DNA from: Actinomycetota bacterium
GTDB lineage: Bacteria > Actinomycetota > Thermoleophilia > Gaiellales > Gaiellaceae
DNA: 16,211 bases
Direction of reading: 5' to 3'
NCBI GenBank assembly: GCA_005885565.1
Contig: VAXK01000153.1
Location: 1-16,211 of the forward strand
Shown: piece by piece, positions 7,511-13,971 of the stretch
How the letters are laid out: each line of letters begins with the position of its first letter
Numbering within the stretch: the first letter of the stretch is position 1
Translations under genes and position numbers: made by a program
Notes under the pieces: generated by a model
Database searches by the model: none
Told to the model about the DNA's origin: nothing
Seen by the model: the letters and a program-made list of their open reading frames with translations, nothing else

Positions 7511-8533
7511 GTGAAGGCCGGCGCGGTCGCCGTCGTCGTCGCGGCGCTCGCGGCCGCCGGCTCGGCATCGAGCGCCCGGCCCGACCGCTTCGTGCTTCAT
7601 CGGCTCGTCTCCGACCGGACCGACGCGCAGCTCGTGAACGCCTGGGGACTCGCCGCGCGGACCGGCGGGGCGTGGTGGGTCGCGAACGAGGCGCGGAGCT
7701 CGAGCACGGTGTACGCCGCCGACGGACGGAAGCAGACGCTGACGGTCGCCGTCCCCGGCGGGCCGACCGGCGTCGTCTTCAACGGCGGCCGCGGCTTCGT
7801 CGTCCGCGGCGGCGGGGCCGCTGCGCCCGCGCGGTTCGTCTACGCCTGCGAGGACGGGATGATCCGAGGCTGGTCGCCGACCGTGCCGCGGGGGTGGTCG
7901 ACCGAGGCCGAGGTCGCGGTCGACGTGGGAGGCTCCGGCGCCGTCTTCCGCGGGCTCGCTTTGGCATCGGGCCGGCTCTACGCGACCGATTTCCACAACG
8001 CCCGCGTGCTCGTCTTCGACGCTCGCTGGCGGCGCGTCCTCCGTCGCGGCGCGTTCGTCGACCCGGCGATCCCCGCCTGGTACGCGCCCTTCGGGATCGC
8101 GGCGCTTCGCGGCCACGTCTTCGTCACCTACGCGTGGCGCGCGCCGGTGAACGGCAACGACGCGCCCACGGGCGGGTACGTCGACGAGTTCGACCTCGAC
8201 GGCCGGCTCGTCGCCCGCGTCGGCCGCACGCGCGAGCTCGACGAGCCGTGGGGGCTCGCGCTCGCGCCGCCGGGCTTCGGCCGGCTCGGCGGCGACCTCC
8301 TGGTCGCGAACTTCGGCAGCGGATGGATCGACGTCTACGCGCGCCGCGACGGCGGGTGGACGTTCCGCGGACGGCTCCCGATCCGAGTGCCGGGTGTCTG
8401 GGGGATCGCCTTCGGCACCGGCGGCCTGAGCGGCTCGCGGAGGACGCTCTTCTACGCCGCCGGCCCGCACCGCTGGCACGGCGCATCCGAGGTCGACGTC
8501 CACGGCGTCCTCGGTTCGATCTCGCCGGCCTAG
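7511..8533 (+). CDS. Secreted TIGR03118-family beta-propeller protein
   Basis: 340-aa protein of the uncharacterised TIGR03118 family. The N-terminus has one Lys, then an Ala/Val-rich hydrophobic stretch, ending ASSARP at about 20-24, which is a probable signal peptide. Propeller-like repeats each contain a conserved segment: NAWGLA near the start, GPTGVVFNG, CEDGMIRGW, FRGLALASGRLYATDF, YAPFGIAAL with VTYA, PWGLALAPPGF, LLVANFGSG and VWGIAFG. The GTG start lies one base after the glucosidase stop, so translation is coupled. The context suggests a role outside the membrane related to sugar capture, but no activity is established for the family. Its TAG forms a shared CTAG with the stop of the convergent lacI gene. 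Confidence 0.85.
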   Translation: MKAGAVAVVVAALAAAGSASSARPDRFVLHRLVSDRTDAQLVNAWGLAARTGGAWWVANEARSSSTVYAADGRKQTLTVAVPGGPTGVVFNGGRGFVVRGGGAAAPARFVYACEDGMIRGWSPTVPRGWSTEAEVAVDVGGSGAVFRGLALASGRLYATDFHNARVLVFDARWRRVLRRGAFVDPAIPAWYAPFGIAALRGHVFVTYAWRAPVNGNDAPTGGYVDEFDLDGRLVARVGRTRELDEPWGLALAPPGFGRLGGDLLVANFGSGWIDVYARRDGGWTFRGRLPIRVPGVWGIAFGTGGLSGSRRTLFYAAGPHRWHGASEVDVHGVLGSISPA

Positions 8534-9525
8534 CGAACGGCGGACGACGCCCGGACGACCAGCTCGACGGGGAGGACAGTCGTCCGTGCCGTCCCCTCGG
8601 GATGCTCGATCAGCTCGATCGCTCTGGTCGCGGCGAGCGTGCCGAGCTCCCGGCGGTCCTGGCGGATCGTCGTCAGGGGCGGGTACGCGAGCGCGGCCGC
8701 CTCGAGGTCGTCGAAGCCGACGACGGCGACGTCGCGCCCAGGCTCGAGGCCGACCTCGCGGATCGCCTGGAGCGCGGCGAGCGCCATCAGATCCGATGCG
8801 GCGACGATCGCCGTCGGCCGCTCCCGTAACGCCAGGAGTGCGCAGGCCTCGCGGTAGCCCGACGCGGACGAGAAGTCGCCCCGGCGGACGTACTCGTCGG
8901 GAAGGTCGAGCCCCAGCCGGTCGGTCTCGCCTCGAAACGCTGCGAGCCGCTCGGAGCCCGCGAGGGTGTTCGGGGCGCCGGCGACGTGCGCGATCCGGCG
9001 GTGGCCGAGCGCGTACAGGTGGGCGAGGGCGAGGCGGACGCCCTCGGCGTGGTCAGAGCCGACGTAGGCGGATCGGTCGCCGGAGCACCTGACGTCGACG
9101 CCGACGAGCGGCACGTCGCGCCCCGCGAGCTCCGCGACGAGCGCGTCGTCGTCGTCCACCCCGATCAGGACGGCCGCGTCGAACCGCTGGTGCGGATCGA
9201 CGTCGAGCGGTTGGAGCAGCACGGCGTCGTAGCTCGACTGCGCCAGCCGGTGCGAGAGGGCGGCGAGCACCTTGCCGAAGAAGATCAGGGACAGGTCCCG
9301 GTGGCCGGCGTTGTCCCCGACCACCGTCGCCACGAGCCGCGTCTGCTGCGTCACCAGCGCGCGCGCCGAGCGATCGACGCTGTAGGCGAGCGAGGTCGCG
9401 GCCTTCCGGACGCGCTCGCGGGTCTCGGCGCTCACGTCGCCCCTGTCGTTCAGCGCGCGCGACGCGGTCGCGATCGAGACGCCTGCGCGCTCGGCGACCT
9501 GGCGGATCGTCGGGCGGTCGCTCAC
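8530..9525 (-). CDS. LacI-family transcriptional regulator (complete)
   Basis: 331-aa regulator. The helix-turn-helix is PTIRQVAERAGVSIATASRA (5-24) followed by LNDRGDVSAETRERV. A hinge and a periplasmic-binding-protein-like effector domain follow, with typical elements LAHLYALGHRRIAHVAGAPN, AIVAASDLMALAAL and VAVVGFDDLEAAALAYPPLT near the C-terminus. The GTG start at 9525-9523 is chosen because GAGG lies just upstream and the HTH begins at the usual distance. The longer open frame upstream is antisense of the neighbouring hydrolase. It converges on the sugar operon and shares the 4-base CTAG with the propeller gene's stop. The effector is unknown; targets may be its own promoter or the divergent hydrolase. 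Confidence 0.95.
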   Translation of the reverse strand: MSDRPTIRQVAERAGVSIATASRALNDRGDVSAETRERVRKAATSLAYSVDRSARALVTQQTRLVATVVGDNAGHRDLSLIFFGKVLAALSHRLAQSSYDAVLLQPLDVDPHQRFDAAVLIGVDDDDALVAELAGRDVPLVGVDVRCSGDRSAYVGSDHAEGVRLALAHLYALGHRRIAHVAGAPNTLAGSERLAAFRGETDRLGLDLPDEYVRRGDFSSASGYREACALLALRERPTAIVAASDLMALAALQAIREVGLEPGRDVAVVGFDDLEAAALAYPPLTTIRQDRRELGTLAATRAIELIEHPEGTARTTVLPVELVVRASSAVR

Positions 9526-9585
9526 AGCCTCGAACGATATGGCGCTGATGCGTAGTGTGGGGGCAATCGAGATGGAGGGCACAAC
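9526..9585. promoter_or_regulatory. Divergent promoter region between lacI and alpha/beta hydrolase
   Basis: Sixty bases separate two divergent starts, so both promoters should lie here or inside the neighbouring genes. A GGAGGG ribosome-binding site at 9574-9579 serves the hydrolase. TAGTGT at 9553-9558 could be a -10 but no convincing -35 accompanies it. I see no CG-centred palindrome comparable to those at 184-197 and 263-278. Confidence 0.4.
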
Positions 9586-10425
9586 ATGACCACCGAGAAC
9601 GGCCGGATCCCGATGATCCTGATCCACGGCGCGTGGCTCTCGGCGCGCAGCTGGGAGAACTTCGCCGACTACTTCGAGAAGCGCGGCTTCGACGTGTCCG
9701 TTCCGCAGTGGCCGCGGAAGCACGGTGACGTCGAGGAGCTCCGCGAGTCCGGCGACGAGCTCGCGGGCTTGGGCCTGGACGAGCTCGTCGCCCATTACGA
9801 GGGGGTGATCCGCGAGCTCGACCAGCCGCCGGTCCTGATCGGGCATTCCTACGGCGGGCTGATCGTCGAGCTGCTGCTCGACCGCGGTCTCGGACGGGCG
9901 GGAGTGGCCATGAGTCCCGCACCGCCGAAGGGCATCCTCAAGCTGCCGCTCTCGACGCTGAAGGCTGCGTCGCCTGCGCTCGCTCATCCCTCGAAGCGGC
10001 ACGGCGTCGTGACGCTGACGCCGGAGCAGTTCGCGTACGGATTCGTGAACACGTTCTCGCCCGAGGACGCCGCCGCGGCCTACGAGCGCTACGCCGTTCC
10101 GGACACCGGCCAGATCTTCTACGAGGCCGGGTTCGCGAACTTCCACCTCCACCCGCCGAGCGAGGTCCACTTCAAGAACGCCGAGCGGGCGCCGCTGCTG
10201 ATCGTCGGCGCCGAGCACGACCAGACCGTGCCGGCGTCCCTGTCGAAGGCGCAGTACAAGCGGTACGAGCGCTCACCGGCGAAGACCGAGTACCTCGAGC
10301 TCGAGGGCAAGCCGCACCTGTTCATGATCGGCGAGGGCTGGGAGGAGGTCGCGGCGGCGATCGACAGCTGGCTCGACGGGGTGCTCGACGCGCCGAAGGC
10401 CGCCACGGAGCAGGCGCCCGCGTAG
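9586..10425 (+). CDS. Alpha/beta-fold hydrolase
   Basis: 279-aa soluble hydrolase. The oxyanion-side HGAW motif follows the first strand (14-17). The nucleophile elbow is GHSYGG with Ser88, the acid is Asp212 in GAEHDQTVP, and the base is His244 in GKPHLFMIG, so a full catalytic triad is present. The cap region around 110-190 is Pro/Ala-rich. It resembles broad-specificity esterase-like proteins of actinobacteria and no substrate can be named. The ATG has a strong GGAGGG site 6 nt upstream. It heads the plus-strand gene run, and the metallophosphoesterase begins 2 nt after its stop. Confidence 0.9.
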   Translation: MTTENGRIPMILIHGAWLSARSWENFADYFEKRGFDVSVPQWPRKHGDVEELRESGDELAGLGLDELVAHYEGVIRELDQPPVLIGHSYGGLIVELLLDRGLGRAGVAMSPAPPKGILKLPLSTLKAASPALAHPSKRHGVVTLTPEQFAYGFVNTFSPEDAAAAYERYAVPDTGQIFYEAGFANFHLHPPSEVHFKNAERAPLLIVGAEHDQTVPASLSKAQYKRYERSPAKTEYLELEGKPHLFMIGEGWEEVAAAIDSWLDGVLDAPKAATEQAPA

Positions 10426-10427
10426 CG

Positions 10428-11135
10428 TTGGCGACGGCGATCCTGTACGACGTCCACGGCAACCTCGCGGCGCTCGAGGCCGTGGTTGCCGACGCCGAGC
10501 GCGCAGGCGCGACCGTCTACGCGCTCGGCGGCGACTACGCCGCCTTCGGGCCGTGGCCGCGCGAGACGGCGGAGCGGCTCGAGACGCTGCCGGCGGTCGT
10601 GCGCATCCGCGGCAACGCCGACCGCTGGCTACGTGAGGAGCCGGAGGTGCCGCCGGAGGCCGAGCCGCTCGTCACGGCCGCGGTGGCGGCGGCGCGCGAG
10701 GCGCTCGGGCCCGCGCTCGTGGCGCGGCTGTACGAGCTTCCGGAGCGAGCGGAGCTCGACGGCATGCTCGTCTCCCACGGCTCGCCGCTCTCGGACGTCG
10801 AGAGCTTCGCGCCGGAGCCGCAGGCCGGCGAGGAGCGGCTGCTCGCCGGCGAGGCGCGGCGGACGATCCTGTTCGGGCACAGCCATCAGCAGTTCCGGCG
10901 GCCCGGACCGGACGAGACGCTGCTCGTGAACCCGGGCAGCGTGGGCATGCCGCTCGACGGCGAGACGCGTGCGGCCTGGGCGCTGTACGAGGACGGCGAG
11001 ATCGAGCTGCGCCGAACCGAGTACGACGTCGAGCGAGCCGCGGCGCGGATGCGCTCGCACGGGGACTGGGCCGAGCCGATCGTGTACCGCCTCGAGCATG
11101 GAGCCGACGCCCCCAGCCCTCCTCCGCCCAGCTAA
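10428..11135 (+). CDS. Calcineurin-like metallophosphoesterase (YfcE/MJ0936-like)
   Basis: 235-aa predicted metal-dependent phosphodiesterase or phosphatase. Metal-binding motifs in order are DVHGN (8-12), GGDY (34-37), RGNAD (61-65), SHGSP (117-121), GHSH (151-154) and NPGSVGMP (169-176), which is a complete set for the two-metal site. The only start fitting the motif spacing is TTG at 10428, two bases after the hydrolase stop. The nearest purine-rich site (GGAG at 10407-10410) is rather far away, so translation may depend on coupling. The C-terminus is Pro/Ser-rich. The physiological substrate is unknown; relatives act on cyclic phosphodiesters or model substrates. Confidence 0.88.
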   Translation: MATAILYDVHGNLAALEAVVADAERAGATVYALGGDYAAFGPWPRETAERLETLPAVVRIRGNADRWLREEPEVPPEAEPLVTAAVAAAREALGPALVARLYELPERAELDGMLVSHGSPLSDVESFAPEPQAGEERLLAGEARRTILFGHSHQQFRRPGPDETLLVNPGSVGMPLDGETRAAWALYEDGEIELRRTEYDVERAAARMRSHGDWAEPIVYRLEHGADAPSPPPPS

Positions 11136-11145
11136 CGTCACTGCG

Positions 11146-11790
11146 ATGCTGACGCTCTACCAGGCGGAGTGGTGCCCGTTCTCCTCGGCGGTGCGCGAGG
11201 TGCTGACGGAGCTGGGGCTCGACTTCGTCGCGCGCCAGGTCGAGCCGTGGCCGAGCGAGCGGAGCGGGCTGCGGGAGGTGGCGGGCACGGACCAGATCCC
11301 CGTGCTCCAGGCGGAGGACGGCCGGCTCTATCGCGGCACGCGCGAGATCTTCGGCCACCTGCACGAGCGAGATCCGTGGCGGTTCGCGGCCACGCATCGG
11401 CATCGGTTCGCCGACCACCGCGACGCGCGCGAGTCGGACGCGCCCGGGCAGCTGATCGAGTACTTCCGAGGGACCGACGAGCTCGAGTCCGCGGCCGGGT
11501 CGCCCGCCGACGCCGAGGTCGTCGACGTGCCCGAGGCGAGCCGCTACGAGCTCCGGCTCGACGGGCGCCTGATCGGCCTGGCCGCGTACCGGCGGCGCGA
11601 AGGGCGCATCGCCTTCACGCACACCGAGGTGGAGGAGTCGTGCGAGGGGCGCGGCTTCGGCAGCCGCCTTGCAGCGGCGGCGCTGGACGACGCCCACCGA
11701 AAGGGCCTCGAGATCGTCCCGCTCTGCCCGTTCATCGCCCACTACGTCGAACGGCACCCCGAGTACGAGCAGCTCGTGACCAGGAGGTGA
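11146..11790 (+). CDS. Fusion of glutaredoxin/GST N-terminal domain with a small GNAT-type (Acetyltransf_CG) domain
   Basis: 214 aa with two recognisable parts. Residues 1-75 are a thioredoxin-fold domain like glutaredoxin or the GST N-terminus: beta strand MLTLYQ, active site Cys10-Pro-Phe-Ser13, cis-proline QIPVL (Pro52) and an EDGRLYRGTREI segment. Residues about 125-214 match the small GNAT-like family: VVDVPEASRYELRLDG, FTHTEVEESCEGRGFGSRL (acetyl-CoA loop 167-173) and VPLCPFIAHYVERHPEY. The linker of about 50 residues is charged. The ATG lies 10 nt after the phosphoesterase stop without a strong ribosome-binding site. Only one redox-type Cys is at the CxxS site, which suggests monothiol or glutathione/mycothiol-type chemistry; this is inference. 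Function of the fusion is unknown. Confidence 0.82.
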   Translation: MLTLYQAEWCPFSSAVREVLTELGLDFVARQVEPWPSERSGLREVAGTDQIPVLQAEDGRLYRGTREIFGHLHERDPWRFAATHRHRFADHRDARESDAPGQLIEYFRGTDELESAAGSPADAEVVDVPEASRYELRLDGRLIGLAAYRRREGRIAFTHTEVEESCEGRGFGSRLAAAALDDAHRKGLEIVPLCPFIAHYVERHPEYEQLVTRR

Positions 11791-11792
11791 CG

Positions 11793-12035
11793 ATGGAGGA
11801 CGAAGGGATCCACAACCGCATCGAGCAGCTCGTCGCCGAGGAGCACGAGCTGTACGAGCGCGGCGCGGAAGGCGGGTTGAGCGACGTCGAGCACCGCCGG
11901 CTCGAGTCGATCAAGGTCGGTCTCGACCAGTGCTGGGACCTGCTGCGCCAGCGCCGAGCGCTCCGCGAGGCGGGCTACGACCCCGCCTCCGCAAGCGTCC
12001 GCGATCCCGAGGTCGTGGAAGGCTACGAGCAGTAA
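11793..12035 (+). CDS. DUF2630 family small helical protein
   Basis: 80-aa charged protein with MEDEGIHNRIEQLVAEEHEL at its start, LSDVEHRRLESIKVGLDQCW in the middle and a RDPEVVEGYEQ end, the pattern of the actinobacterial DUF2630 family. It should form two amphipathic helices, without membrane segment or signal. It is preceded by a near-ideal AGGAGGTGA Shine-Dalgarno at 11782-11790, which also encodes the last residues of the upstream gene, so strong translation is likely. Function unknown. Confidence 0.88.
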   Translation: MEDEGIHNRIEQLVAEEHELYERGAEGGLSDVEHRRLESIKVGLDQCWDLLRQRRALREAGYDPASASVRDPEVVEGYEQ

Positions 12036-12045
12036 GGGGGACGCA

Positions 12046-12519
12046 ATGCGAGGAATCACTCCGTGTCTGTGGTTCGACACCGAGGGCGAGGAGGCGGCGA
12101 CGTTCTATTCGTCGGTGTTCCCGAGGTCGAGGATCACGGACGTCGCCCGCTACGGCTCGGCCGGCCCTCGGCCCGAGGGGATGGTGATGACGGTGAGCTT
12201 CGAGCTCGACGGCCTGAAGTTCGTCGCCCTGAATGGCGGGCCCGAGTTCACGTTCAGCGAGGCGGTCTCGTTCCAGGTGTTCTGCGAGACCCAGGACGAG
12301 GTCGACTCGTACTGGAGCACGCTCTCCGAGGGCGGGCAGGAAGGCCCGTGCGGCTGGCTGAAGGACAAGTTCGGCCTGTCGTGGCAGATCGTCCCGACTC
12401 GGCTGACGGAGCTGCTCGAGGATCCGGATCGCGAGAAGTCGCAACGCGTCATGGCCGCCATGATGGAGATGAGGAAGATCGACGTCGACGCCCTCGAGCG
12501 GGCCGCGGCAGCGGCCTAG
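12046..12519 (+). CDS. VOC superfamily protein, PhnB-like
   Basis: 157-aa protein of the glyoxalase/VOC fold. The N-terminus MRGITPCLWFDTEGEEAATF followed by YSSVFPRSRI is characteristic of the PhnB / '3-demethylubiquinone methyltransferase-like' family. The second half contains ELDGLKFVALNGGPEFTF, the GGQEGPCGWLKDKFGLSWQI loop and a helical tail. The historical methyltransferase name is not supported by function, so it is best called PhnB-like. An AGGGGGACGCA purine tract precedes the ATG. The next gene begins directly after its stop. Confidence 0.9.
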   Translation: MRGITPCLWFDTEGEEAATFYSSVFPRSRITDVARYGSAGPRPEGMVMTVSFELDGLKFVALNGGPEFTFSEAVSFQVFCETQDEVDSYWSTLSEGGQEGPCGWLKDKFGLSWQIVPTRLTELLEDPDREKSQRVMAAMMEMRKIDVDALERAAAAA

Positions 12520-12521
12520 GC

Positions 12522-13376
12522 GTCACGTCCGCCGCCGTCCACGACTGGCTCGGCCGGCTCGGGGTCGAGCCGACGGCGCCGGTGGAGGTGGTGCACGACC
12601 GGCCGTGGTCGCGGGTGCTGCGGATCTCGACGGCGGAGGAGGACCTGTACCTGAAAGCAATGCGCGCCGGTGCAGGCCTTCGAGGTGGAGGTCGTCGCGG
12701 CCGACGTCGAGCGGGCATGGCTCCTGCTGCGGGACGGCGGCACTCGGCTCCGCGAGGGCGGCGAGCCGGACACGTTCGCCCGCGCGCTCGAGCTCTACGG
12801 CGAGCTCCAGCGCGACGCGGCCGCGCACGTCGACGAGCTGCTGGCGCTGGGCCTGCCCGACGTGCGGCTGCCGGTCGTCGCGGCCGCGTACGAGCGTTCT
12901 TCGAGCACGACCACGGGGTCGAGCCGGACGAGGTCGCCCGGCTGCGCGCCCTCGCGCCGCGCTACCGCGAGCTCTGCGAGGAGCTCGAGGCGTACGGCCT
13001 GCCTGCGTCGATCCAGCACGACGACCTGCACGACGGCAACGTCTTCGTCCGCGACGGGCGCGTGGCGATCTTCGACTGGGGCGACTCGAGCATCGGGCAC
13101 CCGCTCTGGTCGTGGATCAAGGCGCTCGGCGTCGCGCGCCACCGCGGGCTCGACACCGAGATCCTCGCCGCGGCGTACCTCGCCGCCTGGATGACCGTCG
13201 CGCCCGAGGAACGGCTGCGCGCGGCGCTGCGCGTCGCCGTTCCCGTCGGCACCTTCGCCTACGCCCTCCAGTACCGGCGCCAGCTCGACTTCATGCCGGC
13301 GGAGGCGCGGCTCGCCTACGAGGCCTACATGCCCGAGCAGCTCCGGCTGCTATCCGCGCGGCTCGCTTCAGCCTGA
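12522..13376 (+). pseudogene. Aminoglycoside-phosphotransferase-like kinase gene, apparently disrupted
   Basis: Family similarity is split over two frames. Frame A gives TSAAVHDWLGRLGVEP through EEDLYLKAM (about 12522-12662). The next part, APVQAFEVEVVAADVERAWL and LLRDGGTRLREGGEPDTF, lies in the +1 frame (about 12664-12895). Frame A then resumes at FFEHDHGVEPDEVARLRALA (from about 12899) with the catalytic loop IQHDDLHDGNVFV and metal motif FDWGDSSIGHP, ending LSARLASA. No ATG/GTG/TTG sits at the expected start, where GTC is found. About 20 residues that relatives have after QAFE also appear missing. Frame A happens to contain no stop, so an Arg/Gly-rich nonsense stretch bridges the lesions. 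It is either a decaying gene or sequence error. The 3' end overlaps the convergent hydrolase by 9 bp. Confidence 0.75.
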
Positions 13377-13964
13377 GAGCACCCGGCGAAGCCACGCTCG
13401 CACCGTCTCCGTCACGGCGGCGAGGTCGGACTTCAGCGCGTGGTCGCCTCGCACCGGCACGATCGTCCGCCCCGGGCCTGCGGGAGGCATGCCGAACGGG
13501 TCTCGCTCGCCCTGGACCACGAGGACGGGGACCGTCACCGCCTCGAGCTCCGGGAGTCGGCTCGCGTCGGGCCGGCCCGGCGGGTGGAGCGGGAACGCGA
13601 GGCAGAGGACCGCGACCGCTCCTGTCCGTTCCGCGGTTCGGCAGGCCACGCGAGCTCCGAGGGAGCGGCCTCCGGCGACGAGCGGGAGCCCGCCGAGCTT
13701 CCCTTCGACCAGGTGGTCGACGACGGCGGTCCAGGCGGCGTCCAGCTGGTGCGCCGGAGCGGGAGATCGCCGGCCGGCGACGCGGTAGGGCTGCTCGACG
13801 AGCGCGACCGAGACGCCTTCCGCCAGCGCGGCTTCCGTCGCGGCGACGAGATCCTGCGACGTCACCCCGCCGCCCGCCCCGTGACCGAGGACGAGCGCGG
13901 CATGGGCATCGTCGGCGGGATGCAGATGCACCCTCGCAGGCCCGTGCGGCGTCTCGACCATCAT
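13368..13964 (-). CDS. Small alpha/beta hydrolase of the Tex30/KANL3 type
   Basis: 198-aa soluble protein. Motifs are LVLGHGAGGG (25-33), where the GHGAGG loop is diagnostic for this family, the nucleophile elbow GGRSLGAR with Ser101, Asp155 in VVQGERDPFG and His175 in VRGDHALK. The catalytic triad is therefore complete. Bacterial members are predicted hydrolases of unknown substrate. Two consecutive ATG codons (13964 and 13961) could start it; only a weak GAGTAGGG lies upstream. Its start is 7 bp from the divergent ligase start and its 3' end overlaps the damaged kinase gene by 9 bp. Confidence 0.85.
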   Translation of the reverse strand: MMVETPHGPARVHLHPADDAHAALVLGHGAGGGVTSQDLVAATEAALAEGVSVALVEQPYRVAGRRSPAPAHQLDAAWTAVVDHLVEGKLGGLPLVAGGRSLGARVACRTAERTGAVAVLCLAFPLHPPGRPDASRLPELEAVTVPVLVVQGERDPFGMPPAGPGRTIVPVRGDHALKSDLAAVTETVRAWLRRVLSG

Positions 13965-13971
13965 TGGCGCC
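13965..13971. other. Seven-base divergent start-to-start gap
   Basis: TGGCGCC is all that separates the hydrolase ATG (minus) from the ligase GTG (plus). Each promoter must lie inside the other's coding sequence, or transcripts may be leaderless. No Shine-Dalgarno precedes the ligase GTG, which agrees with a leaderless start. Confidence 0.6.

Noticed and set aside
9526..10218. N-terminal extension of the second LacI into the hydrolase gene
   Set aside because: Antisense of a gene with a full catalytic triad; HTH begins right after the GTG at 9525.
12063..13376. Uninterrupted 437-codon frame taken as one kinase protein
   Set aside because: Its first third is out-of-frame with the VOC gene and its middle is Arg/Gly-rich nonsense; only two segments resemble the kinase family.
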